Shown: one piece after another, positions 10,110 through 21,995 of the stretch
Layout: each line of letters opens with the position of its first letter
Position numbering within the stretch: position 1 is the stretch's first letter
Assembly: GCA_019775845.1 (NCBI GenBank)
Contig: JADQAV010000018.1
Location: forward strand, 689,044 to 753,043
Source of the DNA: Myrmaecium sp. VS I D KN 1
Taxonomy: Eukaryota > Ascomycota > Dothideomycetes > Valsariales > Valsariaceae
Direction: 5' to 3'
Length of the DNA stretch: 64,000 bases
Program-made: the position numbers and the translations under genes
The notes under the pieces: generated by a model
Seen by the model: only the letters and a program-made list of their open reading frames with translations
Told to the model about the DNA's origin: nothing
Databases searched by the model: none

Positions 10110-13100
10110 ATGCATCCACGCGCCGCCTCCAACTCCAACCCCGCACCTCCAGCAGCGAAGCCCATCCGCTTCGTGACGAACAATGAGGGACCTTACGCAA
10201 AGAGGAGGAGGATCAATTCGGCCTGTCTGACATGTAGAAGACGGAAGACGAGGTGCTCCGGTATGTTTTGTCTGTTAACGTCCATGGATGTTCCTAGGAC
10301 ACATGCTAAGGTTCTATGTAGGCGAACGACCGGTATGTATGACATGCGCGCACAACAAACACGAATGCGGCGGTTATGGCGCCGAAGGCGAACAGGCGAG
10401 CCCGTCGGAGAGTACAGACAGCAAAGAGACAGTGAAAAAGACGGCACAGGCGAAACCTCCCTGTTCTCGAGCCCGTTCTCCGACCGAAGTCAAGCGGCAG
10501 CAAAACCATGCAGAGCTTTCACCTGCTCAAGCGCAAATGCAGCACACCTTCCCCGTAGAAACGGGCTTGTCGGAAACTCATACTTCGCGGACTGTTGAAC
10601 AGCATAGTGGCGATAAGTCGCCTGAGGGTTCAGACGCAGGATTAACGGGTATATATGAGCCCTCTCCGCGTTACAACGCCTGCTTAATGCCTTCTAGGAC
10701 AACCTGTGCTGAGTCTTAGTACGCGCAATCGGATGCCTTATTTCCGTTACTTTGGACCCACGGCTATCATGCCGGGGTTCAAGCAAATGGTTGTCAAAGT
10801 TCGAGAAAAACAACACAGTACCGGCGCGACATCTACAGACCGTATGTTGATATTTCTTGTCGGCACGTAGTTCCCAAATCATATATGCTGATTGTGACCG
10901 GACCAGCTCTTGAATCACCTGGGGGGAATACCTCATCCATTGGCCAAAGAACCCCTTCTCAACATGCCCAAGATGCACGTACGCCGCTCGAGATCCCTGT
11001 TTACGACACTTCCTCCGTGGCCCCCAGTCCTCTGATCACTCACCTGTGTAAAACGTTCTTTGTTCACCTAGGTTGCAACTTCCCCTTCCTCCAGGAGGAT
11101 CGATTCATGCGAGATCTAGAAGAAAAGCAGGTTGACGCTATCCTCGTGGATGCCGTATGTGCTATCACTGCAAGATTTTCAACCAATCCAATGATATCTG
11201 GTCAGTCGGAGGCAACCCATGTGGCGGGAAAGGCTGCTGACAAAGCAGCTCTTCCGCCATCCGAATATGGGCAGGCTTTCGCGCAGCGAGCAAAGTCGGC
11301 CATCTGTGACACATTCGCTTGCCCAAGCGTTGCTGCGGTGCAAGCGGCCTTGCTATTGGCTTACGACGAGTTTGGTGCAAGTCGCGATAGTGGCCTCTGG
11401 ATGTATCTAGGTATCGCTATCAGAATGGCCCAGGATCTGGGTATGCAAACTCTTGAAGGCTTAAGGTTCGAAGGCCGTAATGGTCCGACGCCAAAGAGCA
11501 TCAAAGCATCCCAATCAGCACGGAGTAGCGAGGTGATACCGGATACTTCGCCTTATGCCTCACCTAATGCTCCTCTGGACGAACAGGCAATCGCAGAGCT
11601 GAAAGCCGTGGAAAGAGAACGACTCGACACTTTCTGGGCTGTCTTCTTTCTTGATCGTGTTATCTCTTCGGGCACAGGAAGACCTGTCACTCTAAGGGAT
11701 AGGGATATCGAGATTTCCTTCCCTTCTTTGGACGAAGTTGACCCGGCGACCGGTTTCCCCTCGCCTTTCCCTGCGCTCATCCGGATCATCCATCTTTACG
11801 GTCGTGTGACTGATCTCCTCAACCGCATCAAAGAGGTCTCTCAAGTCACGCCTGATCTTATCAAGCGTTTAGCGCTTATGGAAACACAACTTACTGATAT
11901 ATATCAAGGCTTATCACCGAAGTTGCACTTCAACGCCATCAACTTTCAACACTATGTCAAGGCCGGGCATGGAACAATATTCATTTTGCTGCATTTCTGG
12001 TTTCATACATTGATCGTCTTGCTACATCAGCCCACGCTACTTAAAACTTTCGAAGGCGATATTCAACAGCTGCTACCAAACAGTCGTGAACTATCCATGA
12101 GTTCAGCCAAAACCATCGCCGATATCCTCGCTTTCGCAGAGCTAATTGACGCCAAGTCCGGAATTGGCAATCCATTTACTAGGTGTGTTGCTCTGACGAC
12201 TCGTCTTGTACGGCCATCCATGCATTTATGGCTCTAACATCATTTTTAGTCAACCGATCTACATTGCAGCTTGTGCTTTTCTTAAAGAGACCGCGTTACA
12301 TTCGGCCTCATCGAATCCCCAATCTCGGCCCTCTTCACCGTCCGGATCCCGCGATGCTCATAACCCAGTAAACGCTAGGCTTCCATCTGACAATGCAAAC
12401 CACGAGCGTAAGGGTGGCATGGCCTTGGATAGCGAAAAGCATTCCAACAATACAGATCCGAAGCAAGCGGCAAGGCACACTCTTCTGGCGTCGGCTGCAA
12501 ATCAGAATTATCAACGCTGTTACAGGGCACTTCAGTCACTTGAAACCTATTGGGCAGGCGTCAAGTATATACTGACGGTTCTGGACCAGAAAGCAAAAGG
12601 GGTTGGCGATCCGTTACTCTACACACGCGAAGAAATGGAAAGTGCGTTAGAGGCGCCACGGCCAGAGCCCTCGTTCACTTCACCTGGCTGGAGGCGCAAA
12701 CTTGCTTGGGGAAGCTATTTGACGCCGCAAGATGTAGGCGACATGGCACCGGCCCCAGTAACCTCTGCATTGAGGTCAAAGGCTGGCAGCAGTATCACTT
12801 CACCAGCCCCCGAAGCAATTGGCTGGTCACTTACGGGCACCATGAACTCACCGAGTACTTCGTTGGCCGTACTTTATCCTACCGAGGTGCGCGATTCCAA
12901 GTCACATATACGCCCTCAACCGTCGAGTCCCAGCCATAGCCGGTCCATTAGCTCGGTCTTCGCCCAAAGCGGCCACATGAACGACGGCGCCCACACCAAC
13001 CGCCAGCATAGTCATATCAAATTCGAGCCTCCACCAACACCATCCATCGTAACAGCAACTCTACCACACCTGGCGGTACCCAGTTCAGCCATCAACACTT

Positions 13101-13606
13101 ACGTGTCTCGTTCTAGCCTTTCCTCCATGCCTCCCCCTTCAACATTCCAACATCACGGGCCGCCTTCCACGGATGTGGCGTCCGATCCGATGCTCGCTGA
13201 TGCCGATCTCCTCCTTAACCTACAGACTCCTTCCCCGTTCGCGAATCCGTCCCCTCGCATGAGCTCTATTGGTCACCCACAGCAAGCAGCAGCGGTACAA
13301 ACCCACCAATATTCTCCCTCGGCGGCACAAAGCCTCTCCCCTTCCCAAGCGCACAACACATTCGTCAACCCTCAGCCTCAGTATATTTACAGTCATGGCC
13401 TGGGCGCCGAGGATGTCATCGGCTTTGGCGATATGATGATCGAGTCGCAGGATATTGACATGAGTGCGCTGGGTGATGACATGATGAACTGGATCGAATA
13501 TCTTCCGTTACCGCTGGACCCTACGCAAGGCTATTGGGACCATCACCTCGATACGAATGCGGGGACTGGCGACGGTGGAGATGCGTCAGGAGGCGCACAG
13601 CAATGA
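10110..13606 (+). CDS. Zn2Cys6 binuclear-cluster transcription factor
   Basis: This is a nuclear DNA-binding regulator of the Gal4 type. Five exons (10110-10260, 10322-10648, 10698-10841, 10907-12182, 12250-13606) join to 1084 residues. The zinc cluster CX2CX6CX6CX2CX6C occupies residues 39-66, preceded by a basic KRRR patch; intron 1 interrupts it. The middle part is the fungal-specific transcription factor domain, with the marker run SGLWMYLGIAIRMAQDLG and, further on, RERLDTFWAVFFLDR and SGTGRPVTL. The last 350 residues are Ser/Pro/Gln-rich and end in an acidic stretch, suggesting an activation region. Introns are 61, 49, 65 and 67 nt. The target pathway cannot be read from the sequence, and neighbours do not form an obvious regulon. 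The family call is firm. Confidence 0.93.
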
Positions 13607-14550
13607 GCCACATCGGGAATGTGAGGCGTTCAGCTTTCTGGAAAGCGTTTCGCGGACACCATAACCTGACGATGAGAATATTACTATCTCTCTCGTCCTC
13701 AACTATGTGATCTTGGCTTCACAGTTTTCGGCCTTCGAAGCAATCCTGGGCGATGAAATTCTGCGCTGAACGCGTTAATAAGCGGTAATTGCCATTTTTT
13801 TCCATCGTGACCACTAGCCATCCCATTGCGGTCGCGGTCTGTATACATATGATGTCACCTTTATATTTTTGTCTCTTTCGGACAGCGTCAGAGTACGGGG
13901 TGTGCAGGCGTGATGGGGGCATGGCAACATATCTGACGACATATCTGGCGTCTGGGTTGGAGGTATGGTTAGGCGGGTGGGTGAAGGGAACGATACCTAC
14001 TACTAACGGCCGTCATCAAGTCTATTGTAAAGGAATGAAACGCTTTCTAATCATGACACCTACCCCGGATGGCATGTCGAATGGTATCTAATGCCTCTTC
14101 ATGTGAGAGGACTATCCATCGTGAGCTCACATGGCCTTGGCTCCCGCGAGGCTGAGCTGGAGGGGGAGACTCGGAGGTAGCCGAGTCGGTCCGTCTGATC
14201 CACCATCATGGCGTCACCACCGAGCGCTGCACCCCCAGCCTTACTTAACCCTACAATCGAACCCCAGCTTCCGAACTGCGGCTGGGTTCTGGGGAACATC
14301 CACTCGGAAGCAGCGCAACCCCAGTCCCTCAGCAACTGTACATATCTCTTCCACCATCTCTCCGCTGGAGCCGGGGGGGTAAACTCGCTAGCGAAAAGAG
14401 CAAGAAGAAGAGGAAAAGGAAGACTGTATCCGCGTCGAAAAAAGGGAATTCTTGCCGGCTCGAACTGAGCAGTGCCAGAGGCCAAGGAAGAAAAAGGCAC
14501 GCACGAGAAAGAGAAAGAAAAGGAAGAAGGAAGGAAAGAAAACAAGGAGA
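13607..14550. other. Intergenic
   Basis: About 0.94 kb lies between the Zn2Cys6 gene and a small basic protein gene. The long reading frames near 14100-14980 on the minus strand are Ser/Leu/Phe-rich readings of a purine-rich stretch and are not credible. A GAAGAAG/AAGGAAG-rich run at about 14400-14550 precedes the next ATG and is probably 5' UTR. Confidence 0.4.
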
Positions 14551-14871
14551 ATGGCCGACCACCCCAGCAAATCCACCCCGGCAAGCAGCCACCAGGAAAC
14601 CCATGCCGCCTCCACCGGCATCGCCGGGGCTCCACCCAAGGACAAGGAGCAGGGAAAAAAGCACCCGCACCACCCGCACCTTTCCGCCGCGTTCGGTGCC
14701 TTCAACCCGGCGCAGGAGGAGAACCCGAACCCGCGCGCGGCCTCCCACCTCATTTCCCACCACCTCCGGGACACGCTGAGCAAGGACTCGCTCCGGCATC
14801 CGCAGCAGCATTTCACGCGCCGGTTGGAGGAGGCGGAGAGGCAAGCGGAGAAGGGAGGGGAGCAGCGGTGA
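14551..14871 (+). CDS. Small His/Lys-rich hypothetical protein
   Basis: An intact frame of 106 codons starts at an ATG after a purine-rich leader. The product begins MADHPSKSTPASSHQET, has a His-rich turn (KKHPHHPHLSAAFGAFNP), and ends in a charged helix-like stretch with RRLEEAERQAEKGG. It has no signal peptide and no membrane segment. Base use is GC-rich at third positions, as in the sure genes. I do not recognise the family. The frame might be spliced, since GTGAGA follows the last codons. It could act alone or be a small stress protein, but nothing in it proves a role. Confidence 0.5.
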   Translation: MADHPSKSTPASSHQETHAASTGIAGAPPKDKEQGKKHPHHPHLSAAFGAFNPAQEENPNPRAASHLISHHLRDTLSKDSLRHPQQHFTRRLEEAERQAEKGGEQR

Positions 14872-15617
14872 GAAGTTTGAGGATGTGGATTTATGGTGCT
14901 TTGAGGTGGTCGTAACATATGCAAAGGTTTTGTATATTATATTGGTTTGAGTACTTTTTTTAGTTGGTGATTGCATGCTTTGTATATATTCATGGTTTGG
15001 GGCGGAAAAAAAGTTATTTCGACTTGCTGTTTTTCAAATTTTTTCCCTTCTTTCTGGAGGTGGGAAATTTCCTCTACCGTCTACCTCAAAGACCATGAAT
15101 CCGGTGAGGCTTGGATATTTCCCATCTTCGCCCAGCCTCCTCGTATAACCAACCATATCGTCTTTTTCTGACCTTTAGTGAATTCATTGGTCCGGATCCC
15201 AAGTCGCTCTGTCTGCTTGAGTAACCATGGCCCAGATTTCGTACCAGGCTCAGCATCCAATTATTGATATAAGCGTTGTACACGATAATGATGCTTATCC
15301 GTTTCTTCTGTTTCAGGTCACCTCAAGTTATTTGCAGATGAAGTCCGTGATGAGGCGCTAGAAGACCTCCTATCCAGGGTCCGGTGAGGGTCTCAGGACG
15401 ATTGACGTCACGCTATCAGTGCCATGCCGAAAGACAAACAGGCTCGAGACAACAATTTCCTCCGTTCTAGTTATTCATCTTGATTTTGCTTCCGAGTTTC
15501 GGGATATATCAACCTTCTTTTCTCTTGACAGGTCTTGGATCACATACTTTAGACCCATCTTTTATCATCCTTCTTTTCGGCAACCTCTTCCGGGCAGACA
15601 GTACCCGCGGTATTGAA
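14872..15617. other. Intergenic, upstream of amylase
   Basis: This 0.75-kb spacer holds T-rich tracts and no supported gene. It should include the amylase promoter; no named element is called. Confidence 0.4.
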
Positions 15618-17367
15618 ATGGGCGAACAGGAACAGGGTATTTCTCACAAGTTATCGTCCTAGCCCGTCTCTAAGTGTATTCACTTTCGATGCAGACACGG
15701 AGGCCCGCAAGCCAACCCCAGAAAACGCCACGCTCTTCCAAGCGTTCGAATGGAACGTCCCCGCGGACCAGAAACACTGGAAGCGCCTGCTGCAGCAACT
15801 GCCCGCACTCAAAGCGATCGGGATCGACAACATTTGGCTTCCGCCCGGCTGCAAAGCCGCCTCCCCAGAAGGAAATGGCTACGATATCTATGATCTCTAC
15901 GGTAGCTCCTTCCGCCTCCCGTTCATAACCCCCCATCTGAAACAAAAACGCCCCGTAACACCGATGGCTCTACAGATCTAGGCGAATTCGATCAGAAAGG
16001 CACGCGCGCGACCAAATGGGGCAGCTTCGAGGAGCTCAAGGAGCTTGCCAACGCGGCAAAGGAGCAAGGGATCGGCCTCTACTGGGACGCGGTGCTGAAC
16101 CACAAGGCCGGCGCGGACTACAAGGAACGATGCCGCGTCGTGGAAGTCGACGAGCAGGACCGCAACAAGGAGGTCGGGGAGCCGTATGAGATGGAGGCCT
16201 GGCTTGGCTTCGACTTCCCCGGACGAGGCGAGAAGTATTCGGCGATGAAGTACCACTGGGAACACTTCTCCGGCACGGATTGGGATGCGGAGGGGGAGCG
16301 GAAGGGCGTCTTCAAGATTCTGGGGGAGAATAAGGGCTGGAGTAGGTCGGTGGATGATGAGAAGGGAAACGCGGATTACATGATGTTCGCTGATTTGGAC
16401 TACGACCATCCGGACGTGTGCGAGGACGTGAAGCGGTGGGGGGTCTGGATCACGAAGGAGCTGGGTCTCAAAGGGTTCCGGTTGGATGCGGTGCAGCATT
16501 TCTCGGAACGCTTCACGAACGAGTGGGTGGACGAGGTGAACCGGGAATGCGGGAACAAGTTCTACGTGGGCGAGTTCTGGATCGGTGATGTGAAGACGTT
16601 GACGGATTGGCTGGAGCAGTTGCATCAAAAGTTCGCCTTGTACGATGCGCCGCTGCTGTACAACTTCTCCAACGCCAGTCAGCAAGAGGAAGCCGATTTG
16701 AGGAAGATTCTGGACAATACGTTGGTCCAATCTCAGCCGGTGAACGCGGTAGTAAGTCTTCAACCCCCCTCACGACCGAGGATCATGCCTAAACTCGGGC
16801 CAGACCGTAGTCATGAACCACGACACCCAGCCCGGCCAAACCGTCGCCACACCCGTCACATCCTTCTTCAAACCGCTCGCCTACGCCATCATCCTCCTCC
16901 GCAACGCCGGCTACCCCTGCCCCTTCTACGGCGACCTCTACGGCCTCCGCGGCCGAGGCGAGGACGACGTGCCCTCGGAACCCCCCTCCTGCGGCGGCAA
17001 GCTGGCCGACCTCATCCTCGCCCGCAAGCTGTACGCCTACGGCGACCAGGACGACTACTTCGACGCGCCCACCTGCATCGGCTGGGTGCGGCGGGGCACC
17101 TGGGATCGGCCGGCCGGCTGCGCGGTCCTGCTGAGCAACGCGGCTGAGAGCGAGAAGCGCATGTGCGTCGGCTCGCTGCACTGCGGTGAGGTCTGGACTG
17201 ACCTCCTCGGCTGGAGCGACCGGGAGGTCACCATCGACGAGCAGGGTTATGGAGTCTTCCCCGTTGCCGCTATGAGCGTGAGCGTCTTCGTCCGAAGGGA
17301 TGCTGAGGGAAGGGATAGGTTCCCGACTGCGTTCGACTCGAATATCTACCAGGATGGGGGCAAGTAG
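15618..17367 (+). CDS. Intracellular GH13 alpha-amylase (AmyG/Histoplasma Amy1-like)
   Basis: The enzyme cleaves alpha-1,4-glucans and, lacking a signal peptide, should act in the cytoplasm. Four exons (15618-15636, 15695-15901, 15976-16751, 16804-17367) give 521 residues. The first exon is only 19 nt (MGEQEQ plus one base). GH13 regions are clear: DAVLNH, then GFRLDAVQH with the nucleophile at about D246, VGEFW with the acid/base at about E275, and VMNHD with the third acid at about D341. The protein resembles bacterial-type single-chain amylases of about 500 residues. In Aspergillus and Histoplasma such enzymes support alpha-1,3-glucan synthesis and can sit beside a glucan synthase gene; none is present here, so that role is inference. 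Introns are 58, 74 and 52 nt. Confidence 0.94.
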
Positions 17368-18165
17368 GCGTCCGTGTGCTTTTGGAGCAGGGGGAAGGCA
17401 GAAGGATGTTCCTTTTGTCCATTCCTGGGGTTACTTGTCGAACCTCTGCTTGTAGATTGGTTAGCTGGTAGTTCCAAGATGGCTGACGGGGCCGTAGGTT
17501 AGCGATATCCTCCCCTATCCAGTTGGTCGTCAGCGATAGAGAGGGCAATGTGTGGAGGACAGAATGTCGATTTTCTTCGGATGAGTAAAACGAGATGTGG
17601 TGGTATATAGATCAGTTGGATGACATGGAACACACTGCTGAAAGACTGCTGTATGCTCTTCGTGAAAATCCTGCTCTTTCCTGTTCAGGACGATCTATGG
17701 GTGAGTATCGCACGGCAATCGCAAAGCATGACAAAGCTCGCGGACTGATCGTCTAATGTCGTATTCTATTAGACCAGAGAGAAGAGGAAGATAGCAGCGA
17801 CCCTCCTTCTACTGGTACAGTCTATTTCCTTAGATGTTCTTTTCCTATACAAAAACACAGGAAATCTAACAGGGTCTGGACATCAAGCAAAAAAAGAAAA
17901 ATCGGATGGCGCCTAACCCCTTTTTCCCTTCCGCGCTCTTAATGGATATACCCATACCAAGAGAGAGAAAGAGCATAAAAAGGATCAGATGAATAAAGAC
18001 GACTTGGCCGCAAGGGAGAAAAACTGAAAAACAGATAAAAACAAGATGCTGTCACCTGTTATGAGTTGCTTTTCTTTCGATCACGGTTCGTTAGGATGAC
18101 GGATGACGCAACTCTCGCAACACGTCTCCTACTCTCCTCAAATCACTTTCATATGTCGGCTACAT
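17368..18165. other. Intergenic, convergent 3' ends, with a possible orphan spliced transcript
   Basis: The amylase and phosphate-carrier genes converge on this 0.8-kb gap. It holds a textbook intron-like segment at 17701-17772 (GTGAGT, CTAAT, TATTAG). An ATG at 17625 gives a 77-codon frame if that segment is removed, ending at 17942. This may be a 3' UTR intron, a non-coding RNA or a chance match; see the findings. Confidence 0.35.
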
Positions 18166-19391
18166 TTACTTCGCAATCTCGACACCACCGGTGGCACCTA
18201 GGGCCTTCTTGATGTCACCATAGATGGCGAACTGACCAGCAGTCTAATATTATTGTTAGCGGTTGCAAGTGAATAGAAGACGATTGAGAAATCTTACCAA
18301 AGTGCCGACCATGAAAAGACGGGCACCAATACCGCTGTAGGAGCCGCGGAAACCAAGCTCCTTGGCAATCTTGATGAGACGGCTGGTGGTGCTCTCACCA
18401 GGAAGACCGGGGGTCTTGTTAATCTTGGAGAGCATGGTGTCGGCGGGCTGAGAGACGAGGGCAGCGGCGAAACCAGCGATCAGACCAGAGCCGAGGTTGA
18501 CGGCGGTCTGAGTGCCGTTGGACATGGTGTTCTTGTCGAAGGAGCGGTAGATGATCTCAGAGACCTTCTCGAAAACGACGAACTTGGCCATGGTGTAGGG
18601 AACCCTGGGAAGCAGGCTGGTCAGAACAGCGACAGCGGTCAACAGAGCCAGGGAATACATACTGCTTGAAGAGGATGGGTCCGAACCCGGAGTAGAAAGC
18701 GCCAACACCCTCGTTCTTGAGGATCTTGCTGAAACCGCCCAAAAGACCGTTGGCGAAGGTAGGCTGGGAAACGAGACGGATACGGGTGGCCTCAAGAGGG
18801 CAAAGGGCAATGTCGGCGAAGAACTCGGCGGCAGCGGAAGAAGCGAGGTAGACAGCAGTGCGGTTGTTAGAAGCGGCCTCGTAGCCGATGGTGTTGATGG
18901 CCTGCTGCTTGAAGAACTCATAACCACCGAACTTGAAGGCACCCTGGAGGAAGTAACCGGCAGCGGTAGGACCGAAACCAGTCCAGACAGCACCGGCACC
19001 CTCCTCAGCAATGACCTTCCTGAAGCCACCGATCAAACCAGAGTTGTACTTGGCGGGGTCAAGCTGGATCCTGGTCTTGACGCTGTTTTGACGATCTTTG
19101 TCAGCCAGGGTTCAATGAAGTTTTCGGCCAATGCAGGGACGAGCGCATCGCGATGACAGCGCCCACCGGGGAACACGTTGCCATTGAGGCCGTCCATCAA
19201 GGAAGAGAGGCTTACACATCGACGGGGGTAAGGGCGCCGTGAGTGACTGAACAGCAGACCGCACCGGCGAAGGCGAATCTGGAGTAGAGGTCGAGACCGG
19301 TGCGCTTGGTAGGAGACTGGGCCTCAGCGGTCTGCTTGAGGGCATCCAGCTTGACGGAGCCGGTGGAGGACGGGGGGGCAGCGGCAGCCAT
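18166..19391 (-). CDS. MIR1: Mitochondrial phosphate carrier
   Basis: This inner-membrane carrier imports phosphate for ATP synthesis. Four exons (19391-19216, 19082-18663, 18604-18298, 18243-18166) join to 326 residues with three repeats of the mitochondrial carrier fold. The signature PX[DE]XX[KR] occurs three times: [16 protein letters not shown] and PADTMLSK. The segments [21 protein letters not shown] and [18 protein letters not shown] are typical of the phosphate branch. The N-terminus before the first helix is short, without a strong presequence. The first intron is 133 nt, longer than the others (58 and 54 nt), and splits the first signature between PVDV and VKTR. It shares the job of feeding F1F0-ATPase with ATP12 elsewhere in the window, but the two genes are not clustered. 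Confidence 0.96.
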
Positions 19392-19918
19392 TGCGATCGA
19401 TGAAAGTGATGAAGAAAAGCAAGAAAGACGTCAAAAAGAAGTGAGTGGAGGGGACGAGCTCCGGGTATGTAACGGGATGATGGGTATGAAAGAGATGGAG
19501 TTGGAGGTTGGAAGGGAACTGGGTTGAGGCCTTTTGTTGCCCTGCCAGTTAGCCAAATTTTGATCGGGGGATCGGTACTTCTCGGAATAGCGGACCTGTG
19601 ACGATTAGCGCCGACCCTCCTCCGCCCGAGCGCGCACCAACGGCAACCTTGAGGATGTCATACAAACCTCCAACATCGAGTCTGTTCAAGCCACGAAGTG
19701 CTTGTCCGCTTTGATTATTTCCTTGTACAGTCCAATGGCTACTGGCTGTAAGATATGTCATTCTCGTAGCAATCGTGAAAATTGTGAATGATGCCAAAGA
19801 TGCACCCCGATGCAGGGAAAGTACTATGTACAGGGGCTTCGGTGAAGAGTGCCACTGCACCGTTATCTCCGCACATAGCTTCGAATCGTCGCCACCGCTG
19901 TCATCGCTTTCTAGGTAC
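19392..19918. other. Intergenic, phosphate-carrier promoter
   Basis: This 0.53-kb spacer upstream of the phosphate carrier also receives the 3' end of the next minus-strand gene. I see no gene or named element in it. Confidence 0.4.
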
Positions 19919-21196
19919 TCAACTGTGCAGAGGCGCCCAGTGCTTTTCATCAACATTGTAAGGCTCGAAGTTGACAGCTCGCCTCTGCTTCACCTTCTCC
20001 AAATCAGACACGAGATTTCTGACATTTGCTTCCAATGCAAGCATCTCTTCGGCGGCGTTAAGGACAGCCAACTTTGCCTCCTGGTCATGTACCCCTAGGC
20101 CTCTTAGATTTGCCTCCTTGGACGCTAAACTTCTGCTTTGCGACTGGTGGAACGTCTGCAGCATGTTGTTAGAAGCGGAGGCCGCAGACATGGCTGCTCC
20201 TACCGAACCCATTAAGTCTTTCAGCATTTGCTGTGATTCGTAGGAACACTGCAACAAGCCGCCTTTCCCTGTAAGGCCGTATTCCTGCTTGCACTTCCAG
20301 TCCACCTCTCGTAACCTGTGAAGAGCACATAGGTTTTGTGAGATGACTACCTGTGTCAGCTCTTTGAACAGCCCACTATCTCTTCCCAAGGATTCCTGCA
20401 TTCTCTCTATCAAGACGGCCATGTCTCGATCAGGCTCGTCCAGGGGCGACGATAACATTTGCCATAGCCTATACAACCTCAAGAACATTTCCTCGGAATA
20501 CTGCAACTCCTCGCAATAAGGCAGCATGTCTGCAAGGGCTCCCAATAGTCTTGGAGATTCAGTTGTATCTTTCGGCCAGCTTCTGAGACACTCATCGTAG
20601 CTTATGGAATGATCCCATGATAAAGAATAAGATGAGACATCGTCAACGAAGGTTTCAATTGCTTCGACATCATCATATCTCGATGATGATCTCTGATATG
20701 GGACACCTTGGAGAGGGGGTAATTCAAAACCTGGAGTTTCTGTACGGCGCTCGTGCCATTGATCAGACTTAGATAAGGCGGGAGCGTACGGTTCTCTGAG
20801 TCCCACAGATGTTCCTCGGCTCGATCTCCAGCTGTCAAAGGACCTGCTTGAAGCGAGTGGTGGTGGATTCTCAAGCAAGCTCAACTGTAACCCGATCGGA
20901 ACCTCGATCGAATGGAGTGAGATATGCATGGAATGGACGTCACAGGATTTGAAATCCAAAGACCAGTCGATTTTGGCTTGTTCTGCAGCATAAAGTCGTG
21001 ACAAATCCGAGAGAAGGTCTTGAAACCCAGCAGTAGTCTGGGTATCGGCATCAGAAACTGTTGAACTGCTGCGAGACCACTTGAGCGCGGAAGCTGGACT
21101 GAGGCGCGACCTGTCATCACCGACATGGTGCTTGACCAACGCGCGAGTTAGCTTAGGGGGCTGCGGATCCTGAAGGGAATGCTCTGGCCTTATCAT
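19919..21196 (-). CDS. Hypothetical protein with helical C-terminus
   Basis: The frame from the ATG at 21196 gives 425 residues without an intron. The first half is Ser-rich and probably disordered (WSRSSSTVSDADTQTTAGF, SRSFDSWRSSRGTS). The second half is helix-rich, with LLGALADMLPYCEELQYSEEMF and, near the end, LAVLNAAEEMLALEANVRNLVSDLEKVKQRR, which looks like a coiled coil. I recognise no catalytic motif, signal peptide or membrane span. The open frame continues upstream to about 21400 without another ATG, so the true N-terminus could come from an upstream exon. I do not recognise the family. It diverges from RPS18 across about 0.8 kb. Confidence 0.65.
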   Translation of the reverse strand: MIRPEHSLQDPQPPKLTRALVKHHVGDDRSRLSPASALKWSRSSSTVSDADTQTTAGFQDLLSDLSRLYAAEQAKIDWSLDFKSCDVHSMHISLHSIEVPIGLQLSLLENPPPLASSRSFDSWRSSRGTSVGLREPYAPALSKSDQWHERRTETPGFELPPLQGVPYQRSSSRYDDVEAIETFVDDVSSYSLSWDHSISYDECLRSWPKDTTESPRLLGALADMLPYCEELQYSEEMFLRLYRLWQMLSSPLDEPDRDMAVLIERMQESLGRDSGLFKELTQVVISQNLCALHRLREVDWKCKQEYGLTGKGGLLQCSYESQQMLKDLMGSVGAAMSAASASNNMLQTFHQSQSRSLASKEANLRGLGVHDQEAKLAVLNAAEEMLALEANVRNLVSDLEKVKQRRAVNFEPYNVDEKHWAPLHS

Positions 21197-21918
21197 CGTC
21201 AAAATCTCAATAGTAAGAAATACAAGGGAAGCGGTCTGCAGCAAGACTTGCGGAAGCTTTTCTTCCACCAGCCCATGGCCGAACACTGACCAAGCATATC
21301 TGTCCAGGAAGCTGCACTTCTTGTGTTTACGTGTTCTTCTCTTTGTTTGGACATAATCACAAGCGCATAGCTGTCTGGCCAACGCTGTCACGAATGCCAC
21401 GTTACGGGGATGATGGCTGATCGCAATGCGAGAGGTATAGCAGGTCAGCTTTCACTTTGGAAAACTTATGAGAAAGGAAGTCAATCCGCAGGAAAGGCTG
21501 TATGATGCCTTTGTAATTAAGGAGCAGCTTGGACTATGGAAGCGTCCGCGGGACCATAGTTGAAGATACTGCCGCATGGGCGTATCGGGCCGAGAGACAT
21601 GAGGACGGCGGGAAGAGAAAGAGAAGCGAGAGCAACACTGGTTACCTCACTGGCAAAAAACAATCTTTCAATGAAAGTGAAATCGCAAGAACCTCTTGAG
21701 CCTCACATGTTGCCGGGATTGTGAGTGTCGGTCTATAGGGCGAGCTGCCCTGAGCTAGGTAAACGGGTATTGTCTTGGCGCCCCCAAACCAGAACGTCTC
21801 TAGTCGCTTATCCCGCCAAGCGCACAACCTAATTGTCCCTCCTCCAAAATCATCTTCTCGATCCTCTGTTATCCATTGCCCGACCGACAACCACCCAACG
21901 AGGACAACCGCCGGAAAG
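21197..21918. promoter_or_regulatory. Divergent upstream region, hypothetical gene / RPS18
   Basis: About 0.7 kb lies between two divergent starts. The RPS18-proximal 150 bp is pyrimidine-rich, as is common in ribosomal-protein leaders. No gene or named site is called. Confidence 0.4.
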
Positions 21919-21984
21919 GTACGGTGTATTGTACATACCTACGCATCGATCGTCGAGCGCATGCATACTAACCTGCTACCACAG
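21919..21984 (+). other. Probable 5' UTR intron of RPS18
   Basis: A 66-nt segment starts with GTACGG, holds ACTAAC near its end and closes with CCACAG, 11 bases before the RPS18 ATG. It has all the marks of an intron in the leader, a common arrangement in fungal ribosomal-protein genes. Confidence 0.65.
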
Positions 21985-21995
21985 AGTTGCCCATC

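Noticed and set aside
14099-14976. Long minus-strand Ser/Leu/Phe-rich frames
   Set aside because: They mirror a purine-rich leader and the small basic gene, and overlap one another in different frames.
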